Below, in pieces: positions 44,703 to 55,400 of a stretch of 64,000 nt of DNA; the first letter of the stretch is position 1; each line of letters begins with the position of its first letter. The notes below the pieces were generated by a model, which was given only the letters and a program-made list of their open reading frames with translations, was not told the origin of the DNA and did not search any database. The translations under genes were made by a program, and so were the position numbers. Origin of the DNA: Liolophura sinensis. Its lineage: Eukaryota > Mollusca > Polyplacophora > Chitonida > Chitonidae. Where the stretch lies: positions 29,791,979-29,855,978 of the forward strand of contig NC_088302.1 in assembly GCF_032854445.1 (NCBI RefSeq). Direction: 5' to 3'.

Positions 44703-46079
44703 CAGCACACCCGTCGGTTATAAGGCACTGTCCGTGATATATTTGAAGTGCAGCTCTATGTAATAAAGACATTCCTTCACTAAATTTTCATTTAAGAATC
44801 ACGCAAGATGCCTGCAGTCCATGTCCGAAAGTGAGGGGGATGAGGACTTAGGAAATGGACTCCATGAGTGTAGTGTTATGAAAATGGGGTTTGCACAATT
44901 AAACACTCCCATTTGAGTATATGTCAGCTACAAAGTAAGAGCAAAATTCCCACAAAATCATACACTGTTCATATGTGTCCACACTTCCAACTCTATTGTA
45001 CTATTGTACATATTAAATGCTTATCATTTAATCAGAAAGCATGAAATGCATGACACAGATTATAATCAAGTGAAGAATTCAAAGAGGCCAGCCCAAAGAC
45101 TGGAATAACGAACCAGCCGTGTAAAGACCGAACTAGAGGGGTGGGAGTGGGGGGTTGTCAGGTGCATATAAGTACACGTTACATGGAAAAGAAAAACATG
45201 ACTGCTTGGAAGCTATATTGGCCAGACAAATAGGGGAGATAATCGAGTCACCTGGAAGAAAGAGAATTTAAAAAAAGATGCCTAAAGAAAATAGCTTAAC
45301 ACACGCAAACCAAAAAAAAAACTTTTTTTTTCTCTAAACTTATCCGTCTTCTTTACCTGTTAATAGGTTTCATTCATTGGATTTTTTGCAAAGATCTGCA
45401 TTCTTTGCACTCTTATTTACTTTTGTTTAAGTTTTAACTTGTTTTAATTATTTTTTTCTGCACTAACATCATTGAGCAATATATATGTATATTTTTTATG
45501 TTTCTCATCTTATGCTCTTCCTTATTGTTATAACTGTTTTTATACACACGTTTATATTTAGTTATTTGTAAACAGTTGATCAGTTCTTTATAGACTTGTT
45601 CATTTAAACATCATATTTTGCAGTTAAATAATACAGGGCTAAAAAATTTTTGTTGCGGATAACAAACCCTGTTTTTTAAGTCAGGTCGGTCTTCAGCATT
45701 TTTTTTTTTTTTTTTTTTGATTAAATTGAAAGTAATTTTCGGCCCTCATAACCTGAATGCCAGTTGAATTATCGCGGGTCCAATTTTCCTCACCTGCTTC
45801 AGTTAATACATTTCCGATTTTAAATGCTCTTTAAAAACTTTGTTGTTTTTGTAACACCGGATATATATATATGAGGGAATGAGGCAGCTCATACACAAGC
45901 CACTGGATGTACAGGACATCGTATATGGACTCGCTCTGGAAATACTTGCAACAGCAATATTTCCGGTAAAGAAACAGAGAAGGCAAAGCCACATTAAGTG
46001 TTCCTTCCGAAATCAGTGTCCGGCGAGTGCCGAAAATATTTATTAAAGATTAAAAAATTTTAATCAAAGTAGTGACACA

Positions 46080-47150
46080 ATACGAACATAACGGGTTTCT
46101 GAAATTGATGGTCGTCTAAAGCATATTGAAAAAAGCCACGGTGCAACTGCTTCACCAGACAGTACTTCACATCGAAAGTCAAGTAGAAGAAAGAACAGCA
46201 AGTTACAGAATCCAGATTGTCCTAAATGCAAACCAGCTGGTGAAGGAGAGTCTTGCTCTCAATGTTTTGAGTGTGGGAGTGTAGAACATTTTGCCAGAGG
46301 TTGCAGAGTTATAGACAAGGGAAACCAGGGAAGCTGGTTGCAGCTAAGGGTCCAGTTGCAACCTATGGATCACAAGAGACCCACTATCAAGGACATGTCG
46401 TTAGAGTGCAAACTCCAGTGAAAGTGTGTCAGCCAACGAGATTGCAGGAATTCAAGGGTGGGATAGGACACATTCGTCGTGGGAACAGTGTGGCACAATT
46501 GAATGGACGCAAATGTCTGTTGAACTGCATTTTGGATGGACTATCAACCAAGATTCTGTGGGACACTGGTTCCCAGGTGTGTATAGTTCCCTACAATTGG
46601 CTGATACAGAGTTTCCCAGGTCGCAAATTGCAAGACCTCTCTGAACTTATTAGCGAGGAGTTCCAGCTAATAAGTTCAACTATTACCTACAAGGGCTGGG
46701 TTGAAGTGGATTTCAGATTTGCTTGTGATAAGGACTGCATTAGCTCACTGAAAATACCAGTGTTGGTGACTAATGAACCTGGACTGACCACACCTACATG
46801 TGTAGTTGGTTTCAATGCCATCAAGGAGTACTTTAAGAGCAGTAGCGATCCTGGAAATGTGTTTTGTCCTTTAGTATCTTTGATCCAGATGGCACTTCTG
46901 GAATCTCTCAAGAAGAAAGCAACAAAGGTTGTCAAACTGTTGAGAGAAGGCGATCAAGACATGGAATGTGTAGTAAAGACCCCATGACGTAGGATAAGGT
47001 CCCATCTAGGAGTTCGGTGGTTGTCAGGTGTAATGTGCCAAATGGACTGATCAACGAGGGTGAACTCACTACAACACTACCTTACACTTTCATAACCAAG
47101 TACTTTCACACTGATGTCAAATATTCCTTCTTGATTCTGGATCCAACATA
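46080..47150 (+). mobile_element. LTR-retrotransposon remnant: Gag zinc knuckle and aspartic protease
   Basis: Near 46264-46308 one frame encodes a CCHC zinc knuckle (C-x2-C-x4-H-x4-C), the mark of a Gag nucleocapsid. A frame offset from it, open until 46987, encodes a retropepsin-like domain with a DTGS active-site motif (46562-46573) followed by QVCIVPYNW. No reverse transcriptase, integrase or LTR is visible, so it is a fragment. Ty3/Gypsy-like is my best guess from knuckle plus protease order. Whether the frame offset is a programmed shift or decay cannot be decided from one copy. Confidence 0.75.
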
Positions 47151-47669
47151 AAATTTGAGTAAATTTACGAACTAAGTAGATAATCTGAGTCTTACAATGA
47201 ATTGGGGCTGTTTCTTTGTGTTTTGTTTTTTTTTATCTTTTTTTTTTTCTTTTTTTGACGTACATGTAAAGGGCACTTAGAGGGAACGGCAGCATCCGGT
47301 AATCGAACGCTGAGAAGGGCTGGATTAGGCCCTGGATAGTAGTTACCAGTGGTTTTACAGAGCCTGTGCTGAAATGCTTGGGAATTTTATGCAAATACAT
47401 GAACATGCATGGAAGTAAATAACTTTGTGGTTTACTTGTATACATTTTTTGACAGTGAGGTTGTGGTCATGCATTAAGCTGTGAATATGGTAAAATGCAG
47501 CCGTTTCTTGTGAATGGAGTGAAACAGGTAGCATCATTTTTTTTGGCACCCTAAGATCTGATGAAAGTGTTGACTTCATATTAAAGTCAAGTTGTCAACA
47601 CGCTTTCTATTTGATCACTTTATGTATTTCTTTTTTTCAGGTAGATTGATATAATGTGTGTCTGTCTGA

Positions 47670-47936
47670 TTTGATTTGATTTGATTTGATTTGATTGGTG
47701 TTTTACGCCATACTCAAGAATATTTCACTTATACGATGGCAGCCAGCATTATGGTGGGAGGAAACCGAGCATAGTCAGGGGGAAACCCACGACCATCCAC
47801 AGGTTGCTGACAGACCTTCCACATACAGCCGGAGAGGAAGCCAGCATGAGCTGCACTTGAACTCACAGCAACCGCTTTAGTGAGAGACTCCTGGGTCATT
47901 ACGCTGCGCTATCGCGCTAACCAACTGAGTGATGTG
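47670..47936 (-). repeat. SINE, full length, reverse, with GATTT tail repeat
   Basis: On the minus strand: head (TTGGTTAGCGCGATAGCGCA), B box (GAGTTCAAGTGC), core and tail. The tail here is a short AATCA repeat, seen on the plus strand as TGATTTGATTTGATTTGATT. Confidence 0.9.
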
Positions 47937-48659
47937 AATGAAAATGTTAGTAACACAGATGAAAACTAAGAATCTAGAAATATGAATGTGTCAAAATCAA
48001 CAATGTCAGACATGAGGATCTTTCTATGATAATGTTTGCTGAATGCTTTGCTATGCTTGCAAATGATCACATTAATATAAGTAGGCTGTGGTAATTCTAA
48101 TTTATAACCTAAGCCTCTGTTCCTATAGGCCTAGCCAGCTTAAACAAAACATATGGTTAAAATCCCAGTTTAAACACCCTATTCTTGGAAATAATGTAAG
48201 AAGAAAAATGAAAGGTGAAATTTTTGGCTTCTACTTTATGTGACACATGCCCAGATTGATCTTTGATAGATGTCTGGGATGGAATTGACATGCAGTATAT
48301 ATGGTGATGATTGTTCCCGTCATTTATATATACATGTATGTTCATGCTCCTATGCTTATTCTTGTCCAGACTCCAGATTAAAACAGCTGAGTCACTCTTG
48401 CAAGACCCAAGATGAAAGAGCAGGTAATTTTTAGCAGTTTTCATTTTGAGTGTAGGTATGCACTATGACAGCAGTTTACTGATTCTCAAAGTGCGGAGAC
48501 AAGACATCATAAAGTTTCCTGATCCAATACTGTGTTGTGACAGATATACAATAAGAGTACATGCAAGGTTCCTCACAGGTACCTCTATACATGCAACCAG
48601 CTCGCTCCGAGTCTCTCATTCAACTGACTTTTCGATGTCCGTGCAACGCTCCTAGTATT

Positions 48660-48762
48660 GTATGCTCTGCCCGGTTTACACCCACCATAATGCTAGGCGC
48701 CCTCATATGAGTGAAATATTCTTGAGTACAGCGTAAAACACCAATGAAATAAATAAATAAAC
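48660..48762 (+). repeat. SINE 3' part
   Basis: TGCTCTGCCCGGTTTACACC to GAAATAAATAAATAAA. TATTGTA on both sides may be a short target duplication. Confidence 0.85.
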
Positions 48763-49368
48763 TATTGTACAGGTGTTGATACGCAGAAACATATATACAT
48801 GTAGTTTCATATTTATATATACATAGATCAGCATGGATCAGTGTTATCACATGTATACACCATAATGTATACTCTGAGCTCACAAGGTTCCTCTGGTGTG
48901 TGTGGATAAAATATACTTGAACATTAAACGCCAATCGATCAGTCCCTAAATCAGTAGTTTACTCATTCAGTAAGGATGCTATTGCTTTAATAAGTAACAG
49001 TCTGTTACATAATAGATATAATTATTTGATAATGGCTGACGGTATAAAATATGATGTACACGTATTTGGCCTGGAGAATATGTATCGCTAGTCAATTTTG
49101 TGTACTAGTATTGGATTTGTTAGATTGTTCGATAATTGTCATTTTGCCATTTTTATTTTTTAAGGAATATACATTGTGAGTTATGCCTGAAAGCAAATAA
49201 TCTTTTCAGATTGGCTATATTAGGGGATCAAACATGTATGTGCATAAATGTACACATGATTTTGAACCATTTCCATTGGTACAATTCGCCCCTGACTATG
49301 TATGTAGGTGTTGCATATATAGTTTTCCATCCTTCTCCTCTCTTCAGCTTCCTTTCTGGAACCCTGTC

Positions 49369-49439
49369 ATGCCTGTAGAGAAGAGATCCCAAGGGTTCAA
49401 AGCTCAAGGTCTTCTCTGGCAGATGATGCTGCTGTTTGG
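49369..49439 (+). CDS. SLC35A4: SLC35A4 coding exon 1
   Basis: The exon itself begins at 49348 (acceptor TCTCCTCTCTTCAG) and ends CTGTTTGG/GTAAGG, phase 2. It encodes MPVEKRSQGFKAQGLLWQMM and the start of TM1. G at -3 supports the ATG moderately. Confidence 0.75.
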
Positions 49440-52400
49440 GTAAGGCTCTTGCTTTATATAGACGTATGTCTGCATGCACATTGTATATGCTCTCTCAAAG
49501 GGTGCAATTCCTTATAATGCTCTTAGTAACAATAGTACTGTTTTAATACAAACAGATTTTTTTGTGTTTTCCTGATTGGTGCACACTTGTAGTGCTTGTA
49601 AGTTGTTTGTTGTAAAGCAAGCATGAACAAGGAGATTTGATGAAGTAGCCATCATTGATCACCCTGGGGGAGTTCACACATTGTTATAAATACATTTGTA
49701 CATAAACACAAGTTCAGTATAACATACAAATAGTGTGACGTACAGTGTACATTACAACAAATGTGTACATAGGTCATGATGCATGTAATGAGGAGGTGAC
49801 ATATTTTTTAATCCCATGAGGTGGCACATCGTGGACTTCGAGCCACTGTTTTGTCCGAAATAGATTGTAGCATAACTTCCACACCATGACAATGTATCAC
49901 TTTATATGGTAACGTCATCATGTCTTTATTGTGATGTCATTATGATGAGCTGGGAAAGGAACATTTGACGTTAATAAAATGGTACCATGGTTGTCCTGAT
50001 GGGGGGATTGTCCCTTAATTGTGTGCATTTGATTGGGTTTTTTTTATTATTATTTTCCTGGTTGATCAAATGGCATGATGAATAATACATGTATAGTGGC
50101 TGCCTTCTTCAAAAACATGCAAGCAATGTGACCATCGTGCCTCTCTTTTTCACTTTAAACAGAGTCATTTGGCCGTGGAAAAGAAAATAAGATTACCCTT
50201 GTGAAATTATTTTTAGTCAGCTAATCATTGGATTGCTTCAATTGAAATAAATGTATGAACATGTAGGGATGTAGATATTATTATGGATAAACACTGGAAA
50301 ATGTATTTTTAAGCCATCTTTTGATCAAAGTACCTGAAAGGAATTTGAATAAAAAAACATTTTATTTTTAAAATAAAGCAAAATTTGCTTTGAGATTTCA
50401 CATTCACTTTAAAGAGCACCAACATGGAAAGGATCCAAATCTCACATCCATATCCATGGAGATGTAAGCTGGTTTATATTTTCAGTCTGACCATATAACT
50501 CTTGACATCACATCTTATGGGCCCAGACCCATCATGATGACATCCATCCTCTTCAGGGAGTACTTTAAAGGCACTTAACATGACCCAATTACGTCTGTAA
50601 CCATAAAGGTTATTTCAAGCAAAAACAATATATATTGACTGTGACAAATATAACCTATATATACTACATGTGTATTAGTTGCAGATATTAGTAAGCACTC
50701 TGCTAGTCTCAGTTTTCATCAGATGAAAATCTTTTAACGTTGTAAAAACTATGTGAGTGGTCCATTAATTTGACCGTTTCGTGATTGAATCTGCTGCAGT
50801 GTGTTTGTGTACGGGTCATACACCATACTGGTTCATCTGTGTGAAGAAGATGGCCAGATCCCATTCAGCTCGTCCTCAGCTGTCCTGTTGATTGAGGTGA
50901 CAAAGGTAAGAAAAAACACAGGGTAATACTGATGTTTCATTGATATCTATCCTGATTTGTTCTTTCCTTCCTGAGGATGTCTAGCAAGTTTGTTCCAAGA
51001 TTTTTCTTGACACTCGATCTGCAACATGTATTTCATACGAATAATCAGTTCTACCAGCTTTTACAAATTAAACTGTTAATGATTTTGTTTCCTACACTAG
51101 GTGTCTTCACTTAATTTTCAATACAGTTGTTGAATTCAGCTGTTGTTGATTTTTTTATTTAATTATTTATTTGATTGGTGTTTTACGCCGTACTCTAGAA
51201 TATTCAACTTTTATTGTGCATTCCATTGATTAAACTGCTGTCACACAGTTATGGTCTGCAGATGTGCGTGCAGTAGTTATTGTTTGATTAGAGCGGGTTT
51301 CTATCCTTTTTGCATAATAATAGCAGCTTTTCATTTTTGTTGGTTATAATGATGATTTCCTGCTGTTTTCATGGTATATTTGTAACAGTACTGTTCTATT
51401 AAAGCTAACAATCTTTTTGACCCATCAAATGTGTAAAACTTAATACAGAACCACTGCTGAAAATCTCCTTGCTTAGATTTTAATATATGTGTGGTTCAAA
51501 TTGTTCCAAATATTTATCAGTTAGGTATTTAGTTTAATTAAATTGTTGTATCAGTTCAGTCCATCTCTGTCAACACCAGCCTGTTTTAATCAAAGACAGC
51601 CTAATCATCCAGGGGCCTTATGTGCCGTATATGTTGATGCGATATTTACAGTGTACATGTACATGTGCTGCTTAAGTGTGTTCATCAATGGTTGTGTCTT
51701 ATTTGTAGATGATTCTTTCACTGATTATGCACAGTCCCCAGCTGATCAGAGAGGGGCTTCTCCTTCCTAAACCCAAGATCTGTTTGCTCTTCCTGGTGCC
51801 AGCCATGCTCTACTGTATCAACAACAACATTGCTGTCCACATGCAGCTTCATATGGACCCCACCACTTATCAGGTACATGTATGTAGGTGTTAAGTGACT
51901 TCATCACATAGACCCCACCGCTTATCAGGTACATATATGTAGGTGTTAAGTGACTTCCTCACATAGATCCCATTACTTGTCAGAGACATGTAGGCTATTA
52001 GTGTACATTTATTGGGCATAGCCGCTTCACCACATAGACCCCATCACTTATCAGGCACATATAGCTAAGGCTACACAACATAAATCTCACATCTTGTCAG
52101 GTACATGTAGGTGAAAATATTGTGTACTGTTTATTGTGTACTGTACATGTACAGTAGCCTCACCACACAGACTCCACCACTTATCCAGTACATGTATGAT
52201 GAGGGTGCTTCATGTAAAGTGTTGATTTATTGTGGAGCTTCACCACATGGACCCCCACCACGTGCCCAGTATGTGCTGAGTGGGCCTTGCCGGCCATAAA
52301 TCATCAACATTATCTCATAATGCATAGATGGTTTTGCATAAGTTTGTAGTAGGTCACCTTTAACCAGTATGACATACATGTCCTTGTATGTGCACGTCTT

Positions 52401-55400
52401 GATCTCACCCTGCGGATGTGACACGTGCGAGAATTCGTCAGTTTGCTGGTGGGTTTGCCCTGGCATTCCTCCACACACATCACCATGGTCACTGACAACC
52501 CATATCTGTTATAGGTAAACCTTTGCAATTATTTGACAACAAATATTTTACATGTGCACAACTTACAGTTAACACTGTTGTTATATGCGTGATAGAGCCA
52601 CCCTGGGATTTGAACCAGTGACCTTAGGGTTTCAAGTCCATGCTTCTACCACTAGGTTAAAGAAAATTCTCTTCAGCACAACCACTGATGTATTAAAGAC
52701 TTTTCTTAAGGATGTAGTAAATATTGTTTCTGTTCTTCTCTCATTACAGGTTCTAGGAAATATGAAAATTGCCACCACTGCTGTATTATATAGAATGATT
52801 ATAAAAAGGTAAGAAGGATCCGTATCTGAACAATATTAAACACGCTTAAAATCATATGTCATTCTAAATTAAATTGTTATTTATATTTAATGTTACATGC
52901 ATTTGTAATACATTGTTCCTTAGAAATTCTTTTATTAATCATCAGATTTGAACAGCAGGTTCTATTTATGTTACAGACACCTCACCAGGGTCCAGTGGTT
53001 CTCTCTGTTCCTGCTAACTCTAGCTGGTATTTGTGACAGGTGAGTTCAAGTATCTCACCATTTCTGATCAGAGATAAAACCAGTTTGGTCATATGTTGGA
53101 GCCAAGCTCCTAATACATGAGCTGTAAGGCTTGTAAGCCTACATGAAGCAAAATGAAAATTTCCACTGATGCCACTGTAGTCATGAAAAATCTTGTTTAT
53201 AACATAATAAATGCAATTAAAATAAAAAAATTTTAATGCAATTGGGATGCAATTGTTAGCTAAGTACTAGTAACAGATTTTTTTCTTCCTGCACTTTTGT
53301 TCTACTAAAGTACCGCAGAACAGATGAGGTATTGGACAGGTTGGATATGGTTCAATGTTTTACGTTTTCATTTTTGTATTTTGTGTGTTTATTGACAAAG
53401 ACCTGGTACTTTTTTCTCTTAACACCTGAGTGAAGTTTGTACTATTTCTCTTCCCATTCTTTATTCTTGTAGCTATGGTGGTTACGGCATCAAGGGAAAC
53501 AACTCTGCCATGGAGATGCACATCACGCCAGCTGGCCTGGCTCTCATCTTTACTTACTGTGTAATCTCAGGGTTTTCAGGGGTCTATACAGAATTTGTCA
53601 TGAAAAAGTATTTCCAGGTACATGAAGACAAATCTTTTCAACTATATTAAAAGCATTGATTGTAATAGCAGGAAAGACCTGATATAATTTATTTTGGTGA
53701 GGTGGAGAGTGTACAATATCAACTTTTCTGACCTCTTTACTGGTACCTTTAAATAGTTTTGTGTATATTTACAGTCTGTATTCTCTGTGTATCCATTTTC
53801 TTTGATGTTTTGCATCCAAGAATTTGTAACTGTAAAAAGGAAATATTTTTTATTCTTTCATTCATTACATAACCAGACAGGAACAAGTCAGATACAGAAC
53901 TACAGTTACTCATTAGTCTTCTTAAAAACACTTGACCTTGTCATTTCAGCTGTCACTCCATGTCCAGAACATTTTACTCTACTCCTTTGGAATAGTGCTT
54001 AACTTTGTAACCTGGATGGCCCAAGCTTCTCAGTCTTCCTCGACAGGTATAAAACGCTCAACTCGTGCCTACAAATTCTACAGGAATCAGGATAAATATG
54101 ATCTTCTCTTACCATAAGTGTCCAATTGGCCTCCATGCAGGTGACACTCTCAGGATGGTGCTAGTTTTTCTTCAGAAACTGAATACATGTACGATATTAG
54201 TTACATGGTTACTCAGTGATATGCAGATATATGGTGTCAATAATGCTCATATATATTGAGGATTAATGACACCATGTATTTGCGTATTCTATCACCGAGT
54301 CACCATGTAATGAATTTAAGCTGCAAAGACCCATCAATTCAGTGCAGAACACCAATGTATACATGTAGGTGGATAGCTTCAATGATGTGACCATTGATGG
54401 ACCACAATAAAGGGAGATAACCTAGTAAGCAGTCACATTTGACGTCATCTGCAGGATTCGAGAATATATCCATACATATGTATACACCACATGTATGTAT
54501 CAATTTGCTGTTATTTATTTTGAGTTTAGTGTACATTTTAAACAAGACTTTGCTACCTGTACGTGGCAAGCTGTATATGTAATTATTTGCAGTATTACGT
54601 GTTAGAAATGTTAATTCAATTTTTTACATCCACCATTGCAGAGTGTGAAGATTCGGGGGAAATTGTTGTCACAAAGATTTACAAAGTGTTTGGTCTATGA
54701 TATTAAAAGAGTGGGAGAAGGTTAATGCCTGTCTTTGGTTAAGACGGTTGTACATTTATTTCATGATTGACATGCTACATGTAGTTTCATTGTATTGATC
54801 CTCAAGAATGTGTGTATTTAATTTCCTTTCAGGTGAAAGTTTCAACATTTTTAAAGGATACTCATTTTACACTTGGATTATAATTTTAACTCAGGTGAGT
54901 GTTGTTGATAAATAAACCTCTGATTACCCTACATATGTTACCCAACATTGATGTAAAAACTACAAAAAGTTCATAGGAAAGAGGGCGAAAAGTTAGTGGT
55001 AAATGCAGTCTTCAATATTGTTTTTGACTATTATTAAAGAGAAAAAGGCACCTGAAAATAATTCCTGTATGGAGGATATTTGGGACAAGCCTTTGGTATA
55101 TATAGTCTCTGTGTAATGATGCTATAAATGAAGATGTAGCACATTGTGTAATAAATATATTAGCACCTGGATTTTGTCTTTATTTGGGACATCATTATGC
55201 AGTGATAATAAATACCAAAAGGTAGTCCCATATACACACCATACAAAAATATTTTCAAAAACCCTTTTCTCCTAAAAGAGAAATTGAACAAAATATGGTG
55301 GAAAAAATCATATTTGCAAATAAGTTTTGTCACTCTTTCATCTGATTTCGCATCATTATTATGTTTTGTTCTTTAAAGAGGTCACTTTTTTACTTTATAA

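Larger units (their letters stand above)
36830..49347. other. Intergenic, repeat-rich region between the channel and SLC35A4
   Basis: Includes 3' UTR sequence of the channel, of unknown length (an AATAAA lies near 38784). It holds SINEs (38833, 40501, 40662, 41161, 43560, 47670, 48660), a 46-bp minisatellite (39597-40050), a TTTA microsatellite (41998-42056), a MITE (44499-44702), G and T runs, and a retrotransposon remnant. A non-coding first exon of SLC35A4 may lie here. No other gene was seen. Confidence 0.7.
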
